Source: Variovorax sp. PAMC26660 (lineage in GTDB: Bacteria; Pseudomonadota; Gammaproteobacteria; Burkholderiales; Burkholderiaceae_C). Taken from it: DNA of 64,000 nt. Below, in pieces: positions 42,199 through 51,218 of the stretch (position 1 is the stretch's first letter; every line of letters begins with the position of its first letter). The notes under the pieces are model-generated. The model was not told where the DNA came from and searched no databases. It was given only the letters and a program-made list of their open reading frames with translations. Location: the NCBI RefSeq assembly GCF_014302995.1, contig NZ_CP060295.1:6191501-6255500 (forward strand), read 5' to 3'. Both the position numbers and the translations under genes were made by a program.

Positions 42199-43296
42199 AT
42201 GTTGACGCGACGTGATTTCGGCCTGGGCGTTGGTGCCATGGGTCTTGGCGCCGGCCTGCCGGCACTGGCGCAGAGTGTGCGTGTCATGAAGCTGGCGAAC
42301 ACCGCGGCGGTGAACGATCCACAGCAGAGCTTCTGCACTGCGGGCCAGCATCCCCGGCTCAACTTCTACAAGCCGAACGGCGTGGATGTGGAGTACGTCA
42401 ACATGTCGAGCATGACGCAGGCGTTGCAAAGCCTGCGCGCCGGGCACGTGGATTTCGGTCCCGCGGTGCCGGGCATCCTGCTCCCCACGATGGCGAAAGA
42501 CCCGTCGCTCGATCTGGTGAGCGTCTACAAATGGCTGCCCGGCAATGCGAATGTGATCGTGGTCAAGCCAGGCAGCCCGATCAGGTCGGTGGCGGACCTT
42601 GCCGGCAAGCGCATCGGCGTGCGCAGCCAGGGCGACGCCGGCATCGTCGTGACCAAGACCATGCTGGCCGAGCTGGGTCTGAAGGACGACAAGTGCGAGT
42701 ACATCGCGATCGGTGACGGCGCACCCGCTGGAGCGGCGATCGACAACGACCGGGTGGACGCGATGGTGGCATTCGACACCGCGACTGCGCGCATCGAACT
42801 GGTCGGGACCCCATTGCGCTACGTACCGCTCACGCCGAAATTCGCGCAAACGGGCTCGGGCTGGTTGTGCGTGCCGCGCAAGCTGCTGAAGGAGGAGCGC
42901 AAGGCGCTGGTGGCGCTGTTCCAGGGTCTTGCGAAGTCGACCATTTTCTCGAGCACCAACCTCGACGTGGCGATCAACCTGCATTGGGCGGTCTATCCCG
43001 AAAGCAGGCCGAAGGGCCGCAGCGAGGACGAAGCGCGCAAGGAGCTGGCCTTCATTCTGAAGGACCGCAAGAACAGCTGGATGCGTCGCCCCGACGATCC
43101 GGATCAGCGCATGGGTGCGTCGTCGCTGGCGGAGTGGAATGCAAACATCGAAATGGCTGCCGAGAGCAGCAAGAACCCCAAGCTGGCGCAGGAACTTGGC
43201 GGTACGAACCGCCTGTTCACGAACGAGCTGATCGACGAGATCAACAACTTCGACAAGCAGGCGGTGGTACGGATGGCCAGGGATTTCAAGCTGTAG
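42199..43296 (+). CDS. ABC substrate-binding protein (NMT1/SsuA-like)
   Basis: A 365-residue exported binding protein. ATG 42199 with AAGGAG upstream begins MLTRRDFGLGVGAMGLGAGLPALAQ, a twin-arginine signal with an AxA-type site near 25. The mature part shows the NMT1/THI5 pattern (MSSMTQALQSLRAGHVDFGP; LAGKRIGVRSQGDAGI). The family binds nitrate, sulfonates, taurine, thiamine precursors or aromatic acids, so the ligand is unknown. An RR motif is unusual but not rare for this family and implies folded export. Confidence 0.92.
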   Translation: MLTRRDFGLGVGAMGLGAGLPALAQSVRVMKLANTAAVNDPQQSFCTAGQHPRLNFYKPNGVDVEYVNMSSMTQALQSLRAGHVDFGPAVPGILLPTMAKDPSLDLVSVYKWLPGNANVIVVKPGSPIRSVADLAGKRIGVRSQGDAGIVVTKTMLAELGLKDDKCEYIAIGDGAPAGAAIDNDRVDAMVAFDTATARIELVGTPLRYVPLTPKFAQTGSGWLCVPRKLLKEERKALVALFQGLAKSTIFSSTNLDVAINLHWAVYPESRPKGRSEDEARKELAFILKDRKNSWMRRPDDPDQRMGASSLAEWNANIEMAAESSKNPKLAQELGGTNRLFTNELIDEINNFDKQAVVRMARDFKL

Positions 43297-43356
43297 ACAC
43301 AAAGCCAGCGCAGTCCCACCTGGTTCCCACGCTCCCCAACACTCAGGAGTCACACG

Positions 43357-44499
43357 ATGAATGTCCTCATATCCGGAGCCAGCATGGCCGGCCTCTCGGC
43401 GGCCTACTGGTTCGCCAACCTTGGTCACCGAGTGACCGTGATCGAACGTACCGATGGCCTGCGCCCCGGTGGTGCGCCGATCGACGTCCGCGGACGCGCG
43501 CTCGGGACCGCAGAGCGAATGGGCATCCTGGGGAAGATCGATGAAGAAAAGGTCGTTATTTCGGCCCCGGCGCCGGTCCTCGATGGCACGGGAACACAAG
43601 TCGCGACCCTCGACCTGCGCTGGTTCGCCAATGAGACCGACGAGGACATCGAGATCTCGCGCGATCGGCTCAACCAGATTCTGCTGGGCGCCATACCGGC
43701 CGATGTCGAGTTTCGCTTCAAGGCTTCCATTGCTTCGATCGACGACGGACCCCACGGTGTGGACGTCACTTTCACGGATGGACTGCGAAGCCACTATGAA
43801 CTGGTGGTCGGCGCCGATGGCCTTCACTCCAATGTGCGCAAACTCGCCTTCGGGCCCGAGAAGGATTACGTCCGGCACTTTGGCTACTACGTCGCGCTCG
43901 TCGATCTCCCGAACGATCGCCAATGGCGCCGAGGGCTGCTCAATGTGCCCGGCCTGACCATCGCTGTGCGCGACGCGGGGGATGGGCCGCAGGCGCTGAT
44001 GCTCGCCGCCAGTCCCCAGATCGAATATGAATACCGCGATCTGGCCGTTCACCGGAAGATCATCGATGGCTTCTTGTCACGCGTCGACGCATGGCAGGTG
44101 CCCGCGCTGCGCGCGGCGTTCACGGACCCCGCCGCGAAGGGCTTCTACTTCGACTCGGTGAGTCAGACCCACATGCCAGGATGGATCCGTGGCAACGTGG
44201 CCGTCATTGGCGACGCGGGCCACTGTGCCGCTCTGCTGTCAGGCATGGGCACCACCTTGGCGATGGTGGCCGCGGAAACCCTCGCAAGAACCTGGACCGA
44301 ATGCAACGGCGACATGGGCGCTGCATCTCCCATTTATCACGAGCGCCTGCGCCCCTACGTCGAGCAATGCCAGGCATTCGCTCAGGAGGGCGCTCCGATC
44401 ATGGTGCCCTTGACGCAGGAGGCGCTCGACCAGCGAAACGCGAGTTTCCGGATGTATGCGGAAAAATTCGCGGGAGGTGTCGAGCCAGTTCGCGCTTGA
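43357..44499 (+). CDS. FAD-dependent monooxygenase
   Basis: A 380-residue flavoprotein of the p-hydroxybenzoate hydroxylase/TetX fold. The FAD-binding Rossmann motif is GASMAGLSAA (7-16, GxSxxG variant), followed by the DG motif VGADGLHSNVRK (about 152-163) and the GD motif IGDAGHCAALLSG (about 284-296). It would hydroxylate an aromatic or related substrate with NAD(P)H and oxygen. CAGGAG precedes the ATG. It ends the 38690-44499 operon, consistent with oxidation of the imported compound. Confidence 0.92.
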   Translation: MNVLISGASMAGLSAAYWFANLGHRVTVIERTDGLRPGGAPIDVRGRALGTAERMGILGKIDEEKVVISAPAPVLDGTGTQVATLDLRWFANETDEDIEISRDRLNQILLGAIPADVEFRFKASIASIDDGPHGVDVTFTDGLRSHYELVVGADGLHSNVRKLAFGPEKDYVRHFGYYVALVDLPNDRQWRRGLLNVPGLTIAVRDAGDGPQALMLAASPQIEYEYRDLAVHRKIIDGFLSRVDAWQVPALRAAFTDPAAKGFYFDSVSQTHMPGWIRGNVAVIGDAGHCAALLSGMGTTLAMVAAETLARTWTECNGDMGAASPIYHERLRPYVEQCQAFAQEGAPIMVPLTQEALDQRNASFRMYAEKFAGGVEPVRA

Positions 44500-44512
44500 G
44501 AGGGGCAGGCCC

Positions 44513-44959
44513 TCAGCCCGGAATATTCGGCTCGACCAACTGGGCCAGGGCGACAAGCGATTCCTGCCAGCCCAGGTAGCACATCTCGACGGGAATCACG
44601 TCGGGGATGCCTTCCTGCACGACAGACATTTCCGTGCCGCAGGACACCGGCGTCAGGCTCACGGTGGTCTTCATGGTGCTGGGCAGGTTGGCGTCGTCGA
44701 AGGTCGCGTCGTAGGCAATGCGCTGGCCGGGGATGAGTTCCAGGTACTTCCCGCCGAACGAGTGGCCGTGGCCGGTGCCGAAGTTGGTGAAAGACATGCG
44801 CCAGGCCCCGCCCACCACCGGCTCCATGGTGTGAACCTTGCCGGTGAATCCGAAGGGCGGCAGCCAGCGCTCGAACGCGCCGGGCTCGATGAAGGCGCGG
44901 TAGAGCCGGTCTGGCGAGGTGCGCAGAACGCGGTGCAGACGGACGGTGTTGGTTGCCAT
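44513..44959 (-). CDS. SRPBCC/AHSA1-domain protein
   Basis: A 148-residue protein starting MATNTVRLHRVLRTSPDRLYRAF, the typical opening of AHSA1-type START-like proteins, with FGGKYLEL and a C-terminal GWQESLVALAQLVEP. These form a hydrophobic ligand cavity and are often described as polyketide-cyclase-like or stress proteins; activity is usually unknown. ATG 44959 is chosen as the family start. It converges on the monooxygenase gene with 13 bases between and is probably independent. Confidence 0.88.
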   Translation of the reverse strand: MATNTVRLHRVLRTSPDRLYRAFIEPGAFERWLPPFGFTGKVHTMEPVVGGAWRMSFTNFGTGHGHSFGGKYLELIPGQRIAYDATFDDANLPSTMKTTVSLTPVSCGTEMSVVQEGIPDVIPVEMCYLGWQESLVALAQLVEPNIPG

Positions 44960-45061
44960 GGTTGATTTCTCCTGAAGAAAAAGAGGAAGACCCTCAATGG
45001 TTACGTCGAATGAGCCTGCTGGAAATCGACACGCATTTCGGGCCTGCAATCCTCTCCGAAA

Positions 45062-46027
45062 TCAGGGCGCCAATCCTGCCGTCTTCACCACCGCGGCGTA
45101 CTTGCCAGCTTCCTCGGCAACGTAGGCCGAGAACTGCGCTGCGTTGCGCGCGTCGGGCTCGGCGCCCAGATCGCGCAGCCGCTGCGCAAGTGCCGGATCT
45201 TCAAGGACGCGAGCCATGGCGGCGGAGAGCTTCTTCAACACCGGGGCCGGCACCCTGGCAGGCGCAAAGACACCGAACCACGCGCTGACCTCGAAACCGG
45301 GCAGCCCGCTTTCCGCAACGGTCGGCACGCCCGGGAGCAAGGGGCTGCGCTGGCTGCTGGTCACGGCCAGCGCCTTGAGCTTGCGCGTGGCGATGTTCGG
45401 CAGCGAAGTGGTCTGCAGGTCGAACATCAGCGGCACATGGCCCGCAAGCACGTCGGCCAACGCGGGCGCGCTGCCCTTGTAGGGCACGTGCAGCAGCTTG
45501 ATCTTCGCGGCCGACGCGAGCATCTCGCCGGCCAGATGGTTGGAGGTGCCGGGCCCCGCGGACGCATAGCCGATCGATCCCGGCCCCTGCCGGGCGGCCG
45601 CGATCAGGTCGCCCACGCTGACGTACGACACGCTCGGGTTGGCCACCAGCACGAAGGGGATGGAGGCCAGCGCGCTCACCGGCACGAAGTCTTTCACCGG
45701 GTCGTAGCCGACCTTCGACATGGCCGGGTTGATGGCCTGGGAACTCACGGTGCCGAGCAGCAGCGTGTAGCCATCGGGCTTCGCTTCCGCGACGAAGCGC
45801 GCGCCGATGGCTGTGCCCGCACCGGCCCTGTTCTCGACGATCACAGGCTGTTCGAGCTGCACCGACAGCTTCTGGCCGACCGTGCGCGCAAGGATGTCGG
45901 CCGAGCCGCCGGCAGGGTAGGGCACGACGATCGTGACGGGCCGCTCGGGGTAGCCCTCGGCCAGCGCCGGCACGGCGGTGCTGGCGGCGAGCAGCAGAAC
46001 GGCAAGCAACTGGCGAAACGATGTCAT
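45062..46027 (-). CDS. Bug-family (tripartite tricarboxylate transporter) receptor
   Basis: A 321-residue exported binding protein. A signal peptide (1-24, ending ALA) is followed by the Bug hallmark YPERPVTIVVPYPAGGSADI near the mature N-terminus (in two parts about 26-35 and 36-45), then GYTLLLGT and YKGSAPALADVLAGHV. Such receptors bind carboxylates and usually serve TctAB permeases, which are absent here; orphan Bug receptors are abundant in Comamonadaceae. It lies 123 bases after a LysR gene in the same direction and is probably controlled by it. Confidence 0.93.
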   Translation of the reverse strand: MTSFRQLLAVLLLAASTAVPALAEGYPERPVTIVVPYPAGGSADILARTVGQKLSVQLEQPVIVENRAGAGTAIGARFVAEAKPDGYTLLLGTVSSQAINPAMSKVGYDPVKDFVPVSALASIPFVLVANPSVSYVSVGDLIAAARQGPGSIGYASAGPGTSNHLAGEMLASAAKIKLLHVPYKGSAPALADVLAGHVPLMFDLQTTSLPNIATRKLKALAVTSSQRSPLLPGVPTVAESGLPGFEVSAWFGVFAPARVPAPVLKKLSAAMARVLEDPALAQRLRDLGAEPDARNAAQFSAYVAEEAGKYAAVVKTAGLAP

Positions 46028-46150
46028 CGGCGAACTCCATGTGGGGAACCGCATGGTGCGAATGCCGGTGCCCGTCTGTCCAATACGTTCACCGGCGGCG
46101 GTTCATACATGGCGTGAATCACCGCGGCTTTTTGGTGTGCCTCGAGCGGA

Positions 46151-47056
46151 CTACCGCTCCACCAGTTCGACCGTCTTGCGCGCCACCGAGAGAAAGGACT
46201 GCACCACCGGGTTGTCGTTGTGGCTGGTGTGGGCGAACACGAGTTGGTAGGTGGGAGGAGGGCGGGTGCCGGCGATTTCGAGGAAGACGACATCGGCCAT
46301 GGCCAGCGTGCGCATCGACGCCGGCACCAGCGCGATGCCCAGCCCACCGGCCACGAGCGTCAGGATCGACTGCATCTGCGCCGCTTCCTGCACGACCTTG
46401 GGCAGGAAGCCGGCCGACTGGCAGGCGCCCAGCAACGCGGCGACGAAACCCGCGCCCTCCGAGGCCGGAAACGAGATGAACGGTTCCGCCGCCAGCTCCT
46501 TGATCTTCACCGAGCTTCGGGTCGCCAGCGGATGGCTGCGCGGCACCGCGATCACGAACTTCTGCGCCTGCAGGTCGACCAGCACCAGGTCGCGCGCCTC
46601 GTACACCGGGCCCACCACCAGCGCGAGCTCGACCTCGCCCTTGCGCAGGTCTTCGAGCTGGCGCGCGGTGGTCTCGGCGGTCAGCCGCAGTTGCACGGTC
46701 GGGTAGTCGTGCTGGAAGCGCTTGAAGATCGCGGGCAGCACATTGAGTGCGGCGCTCGGCACGAAGGACAGGCGCAGCGAGCCTTCGAGCCCTTGCGCCG
46801 CGCGGCGCGCACGCTCGGTGGCCGCTTGCACCTGCTGCAGCAGGCGTTGCGCATCCTTGTGGAAGACCTGGCCGGCGGGCGTCAGGCGCACGTGGTGCCG
46901 GCTGCGGTCGAACAGCATCGCGCCGACCTGGGCCTCCAGGTTGCGCATGGCCACGCTCAGCGGCGGTTGCGACATGTGGAGCCGGATGGCGGCGCGGCCG
47001 AAGTTCAGCTCTTCGGCGAGCACCACGAACTGGCGCAGTTGCCTGAATTCGATCAT
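46151..47056 (-). CDS. LysR-family transcriptional regulator
   Basis: A 301-residue regulator with the N-terminal HTH (about 16-65: LNFGRAAIRLHMSQPPLSVAMRNLEAQVGAMLFDRSRH in two parts) and a PBP2-type ligand domain (about 90-295), close in pattern to BenM/CatR-type regulators (QPPLS box). It is divergent from the di-iron operon at 47186 and upstream of the Bug receptor gene, so it may control both, linking import to metabolism. Effector unknown. Confidence 0.92.
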   Translation of the reverse strand: MIEFRQLRQFVVLAEELNFGRAAIRLHMSQPPLSVAMRNLEAQVGAMLFDRSRHHVRLTPAGQVFHKDAQRLLQQVQAATERARRAAQGLEGSLRLSFVPSAALNVLPAIFKRFQHDYPTVQLRLTAETTARQLEDLRKGEVELALVVGPVYEARDLVLVDLQAQKFVIAVPRSHPLATRSSVKIKELAAEPFISFPASEGAGFVAALLGACQSAGFLPKVVQEAAQMQSILTLVAGGLGIALVPASMRTLAMADVVFLEIAGTRPPPTYQLVFAHTSHNDNPVVQSFLSVARKTVELVER

Positions 47057-47185
47057 GGGCGTGGAGATACCTGCGGCGAATGACGAGCCACTTTAAACAG
47101 TATTGGATGTATGAGCACGGCCTTCCTAGCATGACTGTTCGTCTTGAAGCACCTCCAACCCATCCACCCACGACGGACATTGCCC

Positions 47186-48094
47186 ATGCAGCCCTCATTG
47201 CTCGAAGAAATCCCCTCCGTGCCCAACCCCTACCCGGTGGTCTCGCAGATGGAATACCCCGAGGTCTGGCGCCTGTGCACCCAGGCGCGCGAGATGGCCT
47301 GGGACCCTGCGGCCGACATCGACTACACCGATCTGCGGCAGGCGGACCTGCCGCCCGAGGTCCGCCAGGCAGGCGCCGAATGGTGGAGCCTGCGCGCCTG
47401 GATGGAGCATGGCGCGACGCCCTACGGCGCAGAGCGGCTGCGCGATGCGATCTTTGGACACCAGCCCTTCGAGATCAAACAGCACATCACGAACTTCATC
47501 GCCGAAGAGTTCCGCCATCACGAGGCGAGCTTTCGCATCGCCGAGCACCTGGGGGCGTACGAACCCACGCCGCGCGCCGACTACTTCCGGGACATCATTC
47601 CGCGCTTTCACGACGAGAAGGACGAGCGGGCAATGAGCTTCTTCGCCGGCTTGTCGGTCAACACGCTGTTCGAGCAGTTGTCGGGCGAGTTGCTGCAGGC
47701 GCGCTACGAGAACGCGCGCTTCGGCTCGATCCGCGAGGCCTGCCGGCTGATCCTGCGCGACGAGGCGCGGCACATCCAGTTCGGCCGCATCATCATGCGG
47801 CGCTTTTTCAGCGAGTTGCCGGCCGACGAAAAGAAGACCATCGGCATCAAGGTCGCGAAGAAGCTGCGCGGCAGCCTGCTCAACGGCGTCTACGCGGTCG
47901 TGAACCTGCCCGAGGACGAACGCCGGCGCTCCGGCCGCAACCGGGCGCTGGCGGCGGACCACGGGCTCGGCGCCACGCATCCCGACGAGGAGATGGGCAT
48001 CATCAAGCGCGGCGTCGACAAGATCCGCGAGGACATCGGCGTCTACGGCGTCGAGATCCCGTTCATTCCCGAACTCGACGGGGCGGTGCACTGA
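47186..48094 (+). CDS. Ferritin-like di-iron protein (possible oxygenase)
   Basis: A 302-residue soluble, mostly helical protein. Two ExxH di-iron motifs are visible: IAEEFRHHE (about 109-117) and LRDEARHIQFGR (about 190-201), plus Glu on neighbouring helices (FEQLSGELL), the layout of ferritin-like di-iron enzymes such as AurF-type N-oxygenases and related hydroxylases. ATG 47186 (MQPSLLEEIP) is preferred over an upstream TTG, though its ribosome site is weak. It is followed, with TGATG overlap, by a RidA gene and then an esterase, suggesting oxidation then imine/enamine and ester processing of a nitrogenous substrate. Function is inferred. Confidence 0.8.
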   Translation: MQPSLLEEIPSVPNPYPVVSQMEYPEVWRLCTQAREMAWDPAADIDYTDLRQADLPPEVRQAGAEWWSLRAWMEHGATPYGAERLRDAIFGHQPFEIKQHITNFIAEEFRHHEASFRIAEHLGAYEPTPRADYFRDIIPRFHDEKDERAMSFFAGLSVNTLFEQLSGELLQARYENARFGSIREACRLILRDEARHIQFGRIIMRRFFSELPADEKKTIGIKVAKKLRGSLLNGVYAVVNLPEDERRRSGRNRALAADHGLGATHPDEEMGIIKRGVDKIREDIGVYGVEIPFIPELDGAVH

Positions 48095-48495
48095 TGACGA
48101 ACACCCTCGCCACCCGCATCGTGCTGCCCGATGTCCCGCCGCCCGGCGGCCCCTACAGCCACGGCATCGCCGTGAGCGGCGCCGGCACCTGGCTGCACAT
48201 TGCCGGACAGGTCGGCATGGCCGTCGACGGCAGTGTGTCCAGCGACTTCGAGGCCCAGGCCCAACTGGCCTGGACCCACCTTGTGGCCGTGCTGCGCGCC
48301 GCGGACATGGATGTGTCGCACCTCGTGAAGGTGACGACCTTCCTGACCGACGGCAGCGATGTGCGGCGGCTCGGTTCGGTGCGCGCCATGTTCCTGGGCG
48401 AGGCGCGTCCGGCATCGACCTTGCTGGTCGTCAGGGCGCTGGCCCATCCGGCATGGCGCGTGGAGGTCGAGGCATCGGCATTCCGGCCCGGCTGA
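48094..48495 (+). CDS. RidA (YjgF/YER057c/UK114) family protein
   Basis: A 133-residue protein of the reactive-imine deaminase family: GPYSHGIAVSGAGTWLHIAGQVG near 18-40 (in two parts), LVKVTTFLTDGSD, and a late R-PASTLL (ARPASTLLVV, about 109-118) with the substrate-carboxylate Arg. RidA hydrolyses enamines/imines such as 2-aminoacrylate. The ATG overlaps the di-iron gene's stop as TGATG. In catabolic operons RidA relatives often act as hydrolases specific to an intermediate, which fits here. Confidence 0.9.
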   Translation: MTNTLATRIVLPDVPPPGGPYSHGIAVSGAGTWLHIAGQVGMAVDGSVSSDFEAQAQLAWTHLVAVLRAADMDVSHLVKVTTFLTDGSDVRRLGSVRAMFLGEARPASTLLVVRALAHPAWRVEVEASAFRPG

Positions 48496-48525
48496 GCCAC
48501 GGGACTCAACGAAGCGAAGCCAGGC

Positions 48526-49425
48526 ATGACTATCGACAGGCCCGACGCGATCGAGCGATTGCTGCGCGAGACCGGTCCGGCGTGGCCGCAGGACATACGC
48601 GCGGCCGGCGACCGCGTCAAGGCTGTGTACCTGCCCCTGCTCATGGCGGCGCCCAGCGACGGCTATGTAGTGATCCGCGATCTGCCCTATGGCGCCCATC
48701 CGCGGCAGGTGCTCGATGTCTACCGGCCGCATGGCGCGCGGCGTGCGCCCGTGGTGATGTTTGTCCATGGCGGCGCCTTCGTGCGCGGCAGCAAGGACAT
48801 CAATGCGGCGATGTACGGCAACGTGCTCGCGTGGTTCGCGCGGCAGGGCTGCGTGGGCATCAATGTGGAGTACCGGCTTGCGCCCGAGGCAGCGCATCCG
48901 GAAGGTGCCCGCGACGTGGGCATGGCCTGCGAGTGGGTCGCACGCCACGCGGCTGAACATGGCGGCGACGCCGATACCGTCTGCCTCGTCGGGCACTCGG
49001 CAGGCGGCACCCATGCGGCGAGCTACGCATGCGACCCCGCGCTCGGCTTCATGGGCCGGCACCTGCGCTGCCTGGTGCTGGTGTCGGCGCGCCTGCGGGC
49101 GGACACGCTGCCGGAAAATCCGAACGCGGCCGGCGTTCGCGCGTACTTTGGCGACGACATGACAACCTACGCGCACCAGTCACCGATGGCGCATGCGCAC
49201 CGGCTCGAACTACCCACCTTCATCGTCCATGCCCAGTACGAAAACCCACTGCTGGATGTTTATGCAACCGAGTTTGCGTGGCGCATGGCCAAGGCAAGGC
49301 GCATCGCGCCGCGGCACCTGAGCCTGGCCGGGCACAACCACGTGTCGGTCATGGCCCACTTCAACAGCGGCGAACAGTTGCTTGGCGAACAGATCCTCGA
49401 TTTCTTCGAGGCGGCGAGCCGCTGA
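48526..49425 (+). CDS. Alpha/beta hydrolase (HSL/kynurenine-formamidase-like)
   Basis: A 299-residue esterase/amidase. HGGAF (about 83-87) forms the oxyanion hole, GHSAGG (about 155-160) is the nucleophile elbow, and GHNHVS (about 272-277) supplies the catalytic His. This set marks hormone-sensitive-lipase-like esterases and bacterial kynurenine formamidases. It lies 30 bases after the RidA gene and completes the three-gene operon; an amide- or ester-hydrolysing last step is plausible. Substrate unknown. Confidence 0.9.
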   Translation: MTIDRPDAIERLLRETGPAWPQDIRAAGDRVKAVYLPLLMAAPSDGYVVIRDLPYGAHPRQVLDVYRPHGARRAPVVMFVHGGAFVRGSKDINAAMYGNVLAWFARQGCVGINVEYRLAPEAAHPEGARDVGMACEWVARHAAEHGGDADTVCLVGHSAGGTHAASYACDPALGFMGRHLRCLVLVSARLRADTLPENPNAAGVRAYFGDDMTTYAHQSPMAHAHRLELPTFIVHAQYENPLLDVYATEFAWRMAKARRIAPRHLSLAGHNHVSVMAHFNSGEQLLGEQILDFFEAASR

Positions 49426-49509
49426 TGCGCACAAGCGGCGGTGGCTGTTGATCAACCAGGTTCTGCTGCGGCCGCTGGCAGGGGAGGAGGGGACAAAGCG
49501 AGCGCTGCT

Positions 49510-50079
49510 TCACGCCCGAGCTTCTTCACTGCCGGCAGTTTGCGGCTGAGCGAGTGCCTCCATGAGCCGGGTGACGAGGCGCTCTGCCATCGCCGCGTCA
49601 GGGTGTATCAGGTCCTCGGACGAATACGCAACACCGTTCCAGCTTGCGTGCGTGCACCTCAGGTCGGCGGCAAGTTTCCTGATGTCGTCGTTCGCCCGGA
49701 GCCAACTGTACGCACAGGGCAACTCGCGGTGCGTGACGCCTGTGAACATGACACGGCGGCCCTCGGCCATCGCGTGCTTCGCCATGCGGCGCAGGTACGG
49801 CACCGGGTCGCGACCCGCGGAGAGGTCGTTCGTGCCGTGTTGAAGGATGACGGTCCCCATCGTGCGCAGGTCGTAGGCGAAGCGGCGCCATGCGTTGGCG
49901 GCCGAGTCTCCGGACTGAGACAGGTCGTTGACCGCGATGCCCGCAGCCTGCAGGCGCTGCGCGATTCCGTTCGCCATGATGCTGTCGCCGTAAAGGGCGA
50001 CGCCCGGCACGAGGAAGCCATTCGGCGTGGCCGAGGGCATCAGGAAGGCACGTATCAGATCGAAAGGGGGCACCTGCAT
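49510..50079 (-). CDS. SGNH/GDSL hydrolase
   Basis: A 189-residue protein from ATG 50079 (GTG 50082 is also possible). Block I has GDS (VALYGDSIM, Ser near 33), block III has HGTND (about 81-85) and block V has DLIHPD (about 157-162) with the catalytic Asp/His, the SGNH esterase set. There is no signal peptide, so it acts in the cytoplasm unless the start is wrong. Its start overlaps the stop of a methyltransferase remnant, a normal operon overlap preserved after the upstream gene decayed. Confidence 0.85.
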   Translation of the reverse strand: MQVPPFDLIRAFLMPSATPNGFLVPGVALYGDSIMANGIAQRLQAAGIAVNDLSQSGDSAANAWRRFAYDLRTMGTVILQHGTNDLSAGRDPVPYLRRMAKHAMAEGRRVMFTGVTHRELPCAYSWLRANDDIRKLAADLRCTHASWNGVAYSSEDLIHPDAAMAERLVTRLMEALAQPQTAGSEEARA

Positions 50080-50200
50080 CACCTCTTGCAGGCCACGATG
50101 TAAGGACGGTTGTCGTTGCCCTTGGTCGCGTGGCTTTCATTGGCAAGAACGTCGAAGCCCGCAGCAGTCATGTGCTGGCTCAGTTCTGTTGCGCTGAAGA
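50079..50200 (-). pseudogene. SAM-dependent methyltransferase 3' remnant
   Basis: About 38 codons, too short for routine calling, ending at TGA 50081-50079. The peptide SQHMTAAGFDVLANESH followed by NDNRPYIVACKR matches the C-terminal strand-turn of class I methyltransferases (typically GFxV...RPFIVA). No upstream part of the gene can be found. It suggests that sequence to the right of about 50.2 kb replaced the rest of an operon. Confidence 0.55.
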
Positions 50201-51218
50201 CAGTCGGCCGACAACACCTAACTGCTCGCCGGCATCGGCCACGACCCGTTCGCTCAAGGACTTAGACAAGTACGACTGCAGTTTCCGTCGCTCCCAACGC
50301 GACACGAAGCCCGTAATTTGCCGGGAGCGACAGGATCTCGGTTTTTTCCGTAGCAAGCTGGCTCGAAGCAACGCGGGAGATTTCGGCTTTGAGGATTGAG
50401 GCGGTGTTTGGCATGAACACATTGTGCCGCTCCAATTGCAGCGCTGATGCCGGGCCTGCAAGCCTGAGTATGAAGAGCGACAGCGATCGGCATCGAGGCG
50501 GTTCCCTGAGCGGCTTTTTTCTCCCTGGCCTCTACCAGCGCCGAACCGCTGTCGAGAGGTAATGTGCGTGACCCAAGTGGAGTCAGAGTGAAGTTCTTTC
50601 AGGAGTTCTGTGAAACGATACTTGCCATCTTGTTTCGCGCAACTCCTGTCCCTAAACCCTTCTGATTCAAGAAAGCCGGGATGCGCGAAAGTGCATGGCG
50701 CTTGCGCTATGCGCAGACCGTCATCAATAGTCAGACCAGCGCACTGCGCGCTCGCTCGGGCTCCGGTAGCTCAGCGAACGAGCTCTTGATGGCTCACAAC
50801 TGGACCGCGCTCGATGACCGAGCGTCCGTCCACGGATTCAATTAAATCGTATGACTATCAATCGATGATCGACGATTAATAGTTCAAATCCTCAAAACTT
50901 CGCGTTGCACCAACTTGATGCAAGGCCATTCAGTTCGCATTGATTGTTATTTGAAAATAATAACAAATAACTATATTGAGAGGATTAAATGAATATGGTA
51001 AGAGTTTAATTCATTGGTATGTTTGTATTACTATTCATTGCTTTGGATTAATTGAAAATTTAAATCAATTCGACAAAATGACTCCAAAATGCGACATGAC
51101 TGGTTGTGGGTCCTGGTTCGTTTATTAATATTTGTTTGCAATTCTCAATTCAAAGATGCGCGCACCAGAATGGTTCTAGCAGCCATTCAACAGATTATTT
51201 AATTGAATGGATGGGCTC
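50201..51218. other. Long non-coding region, AT-rich right half, upstream of adhesin
   Basis: About 1 kb without a supported gene. From about 50830 the base composition becomes strongly AT-rich, unlike the rest of the window. It contains a perfect 8-base inverted repeat TTGTTATT-N7-AATAACAA (50944-50966) and a possible six-codon leader (ATG 50989, TAA 51007) after AGAGG. It probably holds the adhesin promoter and regulatory sites; xenogeneic silencing by H-NS-like proteins would be expected. A tRNA-like stretch near 50760 does not fold properly. Confidence 0.6.

Noticed and set aside
41932..44052. 706-codon antisense frame over importer and monooxygenase genes
   Set aside because: Shadow frame; the + strand genes have clear motifs and ribosome sites.
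50755..50830. tRNA-like stretch GGTAGCTCAGCGAACGAGC
   Set aside because: It resembles a D-arm, but no acceptor stem, anticodon arm or T-arm can be formed around it.
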